Program-made: the position numbers and the translations under genes | Notes under the pieces: generated by a model | Seen by the model: the letters and a program-made list of their open reading frames with translations, nothing else | The model's database searches: none | What the model was told of the DNA's origin: nothing | In this document: one piece after another, positions 20,512-23,716 of the stretch | Numbering within the stretch: position 1 is the first letter of the stretch | How the letters are laid out: every line of letters begins with the position of its first letter | DNA from: Seiridium cupressi | Taxonomy: Eukaryota; Ascomycota; Sordariomycetes; Amphisphaeriales; Sporocadaceae | Assembly (NCBI GenBank): GCA_036674765.1 | Contig: JARVKI010000200.1 | Coordinates: forward strand, 1-23,716 | Reading direction: 5' to 3' | DNA: 23,716 bases

Positions 20512-21595
20512 ACGCACTCACCAAGTCTAAACGGGTTGCAAAGTCGATTGTTTTGACTTATCGTACGAAGTAGGCGCGGCCAAGCAATTTGCCAAGGCCT
20601 ACAGTCTATTAGGTGCACGGCTGGTTGGCGTTGACCCTGTCAATTGCCTGCCGCATTTTACTTGGTCCCGCACACCCTACGAGCCAAGTTCAGCTGACTG
20701 CCTCGCTCTAAACACAGGAGGATTTGATCAAATCTCTCTCGGACTGTGGAAAACGGGCTGTGCCTCACGAGCCGCAAAGTTGCGTCGGTGGCCAACCCTG
20801 GCGCAAAGCTGAAAAATTTAGGTTGTCAATAATGCTTAGGGGACGTACGGCGGCTGCCTGGCCCTGGCACGGCGACCATAATCTTCAACCACAAGTCGGT
20901 TGTGAAACCAACGCTTATATTCGGTCTTCGGCAGGCTAGATAGTGGAGAAAATGGCCAGATCGAGCTCACAAAACCGCCCTGAAGATCGTAAACTAAACT
21001 CGGTTAGGGTATCTGATCGTTGGTTCCCCCCACTGTTCCACAGGGATTCGTTTACTAGTCCGAACGGGCATTTATCAGGCCGTAAACCATTCCCAAATGA
21101 TGCAAGGCTCAGTGTTTCTCTACGGCCACGCTGCACATACGATTTTACCGGGTGCGATTGAGGCGCAGTTCCATTGCGTTGACGATTACCATGGGCAGTA
21201 CTTTTCAATGTTTCCGGCCACGGACAACTCGGGTTGCGGGTCTAGCACGTGTTATACAGTATATAGTATTGTTCTCCGTCGTTGTCTATCTTGCTCGGGT
21301 TCGAAACAACAAATCAGGAAGGCAGACCACTTCGAACTTTTTGCCGCTGCGACAAAACACACTTGTTGTCTAACGAACCTACCACGTGGTGAAGCTTTAC
21401 CGGGAGCGGCAACATAGCCCCATAAATTAAAGTCTCTTGCGCTCCGGTGGTTGTTCATAAGTATTGGCTCACCCAGCCCTACAAGCGACACCCGAACATC
21501 ACAACTGGACATCGAATCCAACGACAGACGGTGACCGAGTTTCAATCTCGTCCGGAGCCCAGTACCGAGTATCACCAAACAATAGGCACGCAAAT
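20512..21595. other. Intergenic, upstream of the RTA1-like gene
   Basis: No gene is supported. Minus-strand frames at 20427-20618 and 20936-21208 and + frames at 20943-21161 and 21097-21417 overlap one another on both strands without a recognisable domain. A GTGAGT at about 20524 (minus) could be an orphan donor of the broken gene downstream. The RTA1-like promoter should lie in 21200-21595. Confidence 0.4.
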
Positions 21596-22648
21596 ATGAC
21601 CGACTCAAACTTTACCTCAACGCGGGAGATACGGCTTCATTGTAAGGATTTAGTCGACGTCTATCCGGAAATCTGCAGCTATGATCAGTCCTACTACAGC
21701 TACCGAATTTGGATTGTGGCCAATGCCGTATTTCTCGGCCTCTTCTCGTTATCATTCCTCGGCTATGCTGGCGTCTTCGTATTCACCCGCTTCCGCAATG
21801 TCGGCTTTACTGTTGCCCTGCTGCTTGGCGTATTGTGCGAGGTCTTGGGATACATGGGTCGGGTTCTCAGTTGGCAGGACCAATGGAGCGAAAATGGGTT
21901 CCTGATTCAGATCTGCTGTCTGACCATTGGTCCTGCTTTCATGGCAGCTGGCATTTACTTCTGCCTGAGAAATATTGTGGTGGCATTCGGAGCCGACAAC
22001 TCACGACTTAACCCAGCTTGGTACCCTCGCATTGTAAGTCACACCATTTTGGGTATGCTATACGATTCAGGTGTGATGATACTAATCTATCCACCGCAGT
22101 TCATCCCTTGCGATGTCGTATCTCTTATTCTTCAGGCCCTCGGCGGCGGCATGGCCTCGGTCGCCAGTCACAACGGAACCAACATCGAGACCGGAAATAA
22201 CATCATGATTGCGGGCCTAGCTTTCCAGGTTTTCACCCTATTTGCTTTCATTCTCCTCGCCGTCGATTTTGCCATCAGGACTCTTCGAAACCCTCGCAAC
22301 CTCGACCACGATCCGGCATTGGTCTCACTGCGCGCCTCGCCGCGCTTCCGCCTTTTCTTGGGCGCCCTTACTCTAAGTACCATCTGCATTTTCTGGAGAT
22401 GTGTTTTCAGGGTTGCTGAGCTGAGCGATGGCTGGACGGGTCCGATCATGAGAGAGCAGAATCTGTTTGTCGGGTTTGAAGGCGTCATGGTTATCGTTGC
22501 CGTCCTCCTCTTGAATGTGTGGCACCCTAACTTGTGCTTCAGAGGGATGGAGAACTATCACAAGAAGGGTGGTGTCAAGAGTGAGGCGGGGGACGTCACA
22601 CAGAAGGGCACGTCAAGTCTATCGTCTAGCGACGAAGAGCGTAAGTAG
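21596..22648 (+). CDS. RTA1-like seven-transmembrane protein
   Basis: A fungal RTA1 family membrane protein (yeast Rta1, Rtm1, Rsb1; lipid-stress and sphingoid-base resistance). I place two exons at 21596-22033 and 22100-22648 (987 nt, 328 aa). The 66-nt intron has GTAAGT, an ATACTAAT branch and a CCGCAG acceptor; removal restores the family motif WYPRI|FIPCDVVSLILQALGGG. The intron contains no stop and is a multiple of three, so the unspliced frame is also open. Seven hydrophobic segments are visible, starting with IVANAVFLGLFSLSFLG and GFTVALLLGVLCEVLGYMGR, later GLAFQVFTLFAFILLAVDFA, and ending with FEGVMVIVAVLLLNVWHP; EGxxV...HP is family-typical. The start is the ATG after AAATATG; the longer open frame upstream lacks an ATG. 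The cytosolic tail is Lys/Ser-rich. The transported substrate is unknown. Confidence 0.92.
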   Translation: MTDSNFTSTREIRLHCKDLVDVYPEICSYDQSYYSYRIWIVANAVFLGLFSLSFLGYAGVFVFTRFRNVGFTVALLLGVLCEVLGYMGRVLSWQDQWSENGFLIQICCLTIGPAFMAAGIYFCLRNIVVAFGADNSRLNPAWYPRIVSHTILGMLYDSGVMILIYPPQFIPCDVVSLILQALGGGMASVASHNGTNIETGNNIMIAGLAFQVFTLFAFILLAVDFAIRTLRNPRNLDHDPALVSLRASPRFRLFLGALTLSTICIFWRCVFRVAELSDGWTGPIMREQNLFVGFEGVMVIVAVLLLNVWHPNLCFRGMENYHKKGGVKSEAGDVTQKGTSSLSSSDEERK

Positions 22649-23358
22649 ATTGGTGGACGAATTAAAGGGGTGGCACGATGAGAGTTGTCGGCCATACTGA
22701 ACTTTTCATTTAGCATTATTTTACACTAGGGGTATATGAGATATCACGATACCAAGAGGCACTTATGGTTTCTTATAATTTAGACAGGTCAGTGCTTCAC
22801 AGGACACATGATGGGCGCATCACAGGACTCGGGGCCGAAACTATGAGCCGTATAGAGATATTAGAAACAATACAGAAGAGTTCAACATGAAAATGTTCTA
22901 TATAGTATCCAGTGCATTGTATTGATAATCTAGGCATTTTCATACGAGCCTAGGTTTTCTTCAGTCCAGCCATGCGGAGATGTTATGACGGAGAAGAGCT
23001 ACATCGTGACTTGTTCCTCAACCCTCCCCCTTGGATCAAATTCAAAAAAAAAGAAAAAGAAAAATACATTTAGCGCATGATGTAAATCTATCCAGCTGTT
23101 AGCAATACACGTATCCTATTGTGTAGTATTTAGTCATTAACACGATTATTCGAATTGCACTGTATTGAGCTAGAACCGCAAGACACAGTGGTGCGTGCGT
23201 ATAGGTCGGTCACCATGTAAGATTGATATGAAATAAAGAAAAGAGACAGCAATAGAGTCTGGGCAGGATGCAAATTGCTGTCAGCCTTCAATTCAGAAGT
23301 AGGCACACCCAAAGTGTAGCGGAATACATTCACCAATGAAGCCACCTAGTCTATGCCG
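22649..23358. other. Intergenic, 3' side of the RTA1-like gene
   Basis: The 3' UTR and AT-rich spacer. An A-rich tract (AAAAAAAAAGAAAAAGAAAAA-like) occurs at 23046-23066. A 71-codon minus-strand frame at 23130-23345 shows no domain. No gene or mobile element is seen. Confidence 0.4.
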
Positions 23359-23641
23359 CTAATGCCTTGTACATGTGCCCCTCAAATGAGCTGAAGCACC
23401 TATGTGCCGTGGATTGTTGCTGCCTGCGGCTTCGCTTACAACAGGCAGCAGAGCATACAATGTGGCTATGAGAAGAATCTTACGTCGTAGATGCCGCTGG
23501 TTGGGGCGGTTCCTTCTTATTTTTAGCACTCCTCGCGTGGTATGGCATTGCATGACAGATTTGCTGAACGACGATATGCTACTTACGAGCGCGATGGTTG
23601 CATGGCTCAGGCCATATTCCAGCTTCCTGAAGTTCTCGTTT

Positions 23642-23642
<1 letters not shown>
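23359..23642 (-). CDS. Possible 3' part of a gene running off the right edge
   Basis: The minus-strand frame ending at TAG 23359-23361 is open all the way back to the G run at the right edge; its first residues after the run read RNENFRKLEYGLSHATIAL. Directly after that is a GTAAGT donor (~23586), then later an AACCAG acceptor, a second GTAAGA donor (~23483) and a CACATAG acceptor (~23400), so a multi-exon ending is possible. I cannot decide the splice pattern or name a family. It may be only a chance open frame. Confidence 0.25.

Positions 23643-23716
<74 letters not shown>
23643..23716. repeat. 74-base poly-G run at the right edge
   Basis: Pure G from 23643 to the last base. Its length, purity and terminal position suggest a contig end or a read artefact rather than ordinary sequence. 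Confidence 0.85.

Noticed and set aside
21290..21330. GGGTTCGAAAC, which resembles a tRNA B box
   Set aside because: No A box, acceptor stem or cloverleaf can be formed around it.
20936..21417. Overlapping frames of 72-106 codons on both strands
   Set aside because: Frames are open on both strands with no motif, a pattern expected for chance in GC-moderate DNA.

Overview
The window is nuclear DNA of a filamentous ascomycete (Pezizomycotina). The evidence is short spliceosomal introns (about 47-123 nt) with GTRNGT-type donors, CTAAC/CTGAC branch sites and YAG acceptors, moderate GC content, long intergenic spacers, and typical ascomycete families (RTA1-like membrane protein, BTB protein with a Cys-rich tail, O-methyltransferase, Rrp1/Nop52, sphingoid base kinase, Hot13-like CHY zinc protein). 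I cannot fix the class or genus. All gene models were spliced by eye; each intact model closes in frame. No search or alignment was run.

Layout, left to right. 1-1231: homopolymer-rich left edge, then the leader of gene 1. 1232-4015 (+): uninterrupted 927-codon gene for a low-complexity RS/RE-rich, proline-rich protein of unknown function. 4016-6338: gene-poor and partly AT-rich, with one probable decayed ORF. 6339-7608 (-): BTB/POZ gene, probably five exons. 8627-10396 (-): complete eight-exon GABA transaminase. 11077-12007 (+): broken, truncated succinate-semialdehyde dehydrogenase, divergent from the GABA transaminase. 12187-12516 (-): Hot13-like CHY zinc protein. 13496-14884 (-): three-exon O-methyltransferase. 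16274-17973 (+): two-exon sphingoid long-chain-base kinase. 18315-19194 (-): two-exon Rrp1/Nop52. 19816-20511 (-): unrecognised ORF broken by a 14-nt tandem triplication. 21596-22648 (+): two-exon RTA1-like seven-TM protein. 22649-23716: non-coding or partial gene, ending in 74 Gs.

Functional links. The GABA transaminase and the SSADH remnant are the two consecutive enzymes of the GABA shunt, arranged head to head; the second is clearly dead here, so an old catabolic pair has lost one member. The sphingoid base kinase and the RTA1-family gene (a family that includes yeast Rsb1) could both touch long-chain-base homeostasis, but 3.6 kb and two loci separate them. The O-methyltransferase has no backbone biosynthesis enzyme in view. 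I did not find a convincing wholly new system; the best leads are the decaying GABA-shunt pair, the 14-nt expansion that splits an ORF, and the alternative-donor exon model of the BTB gene.
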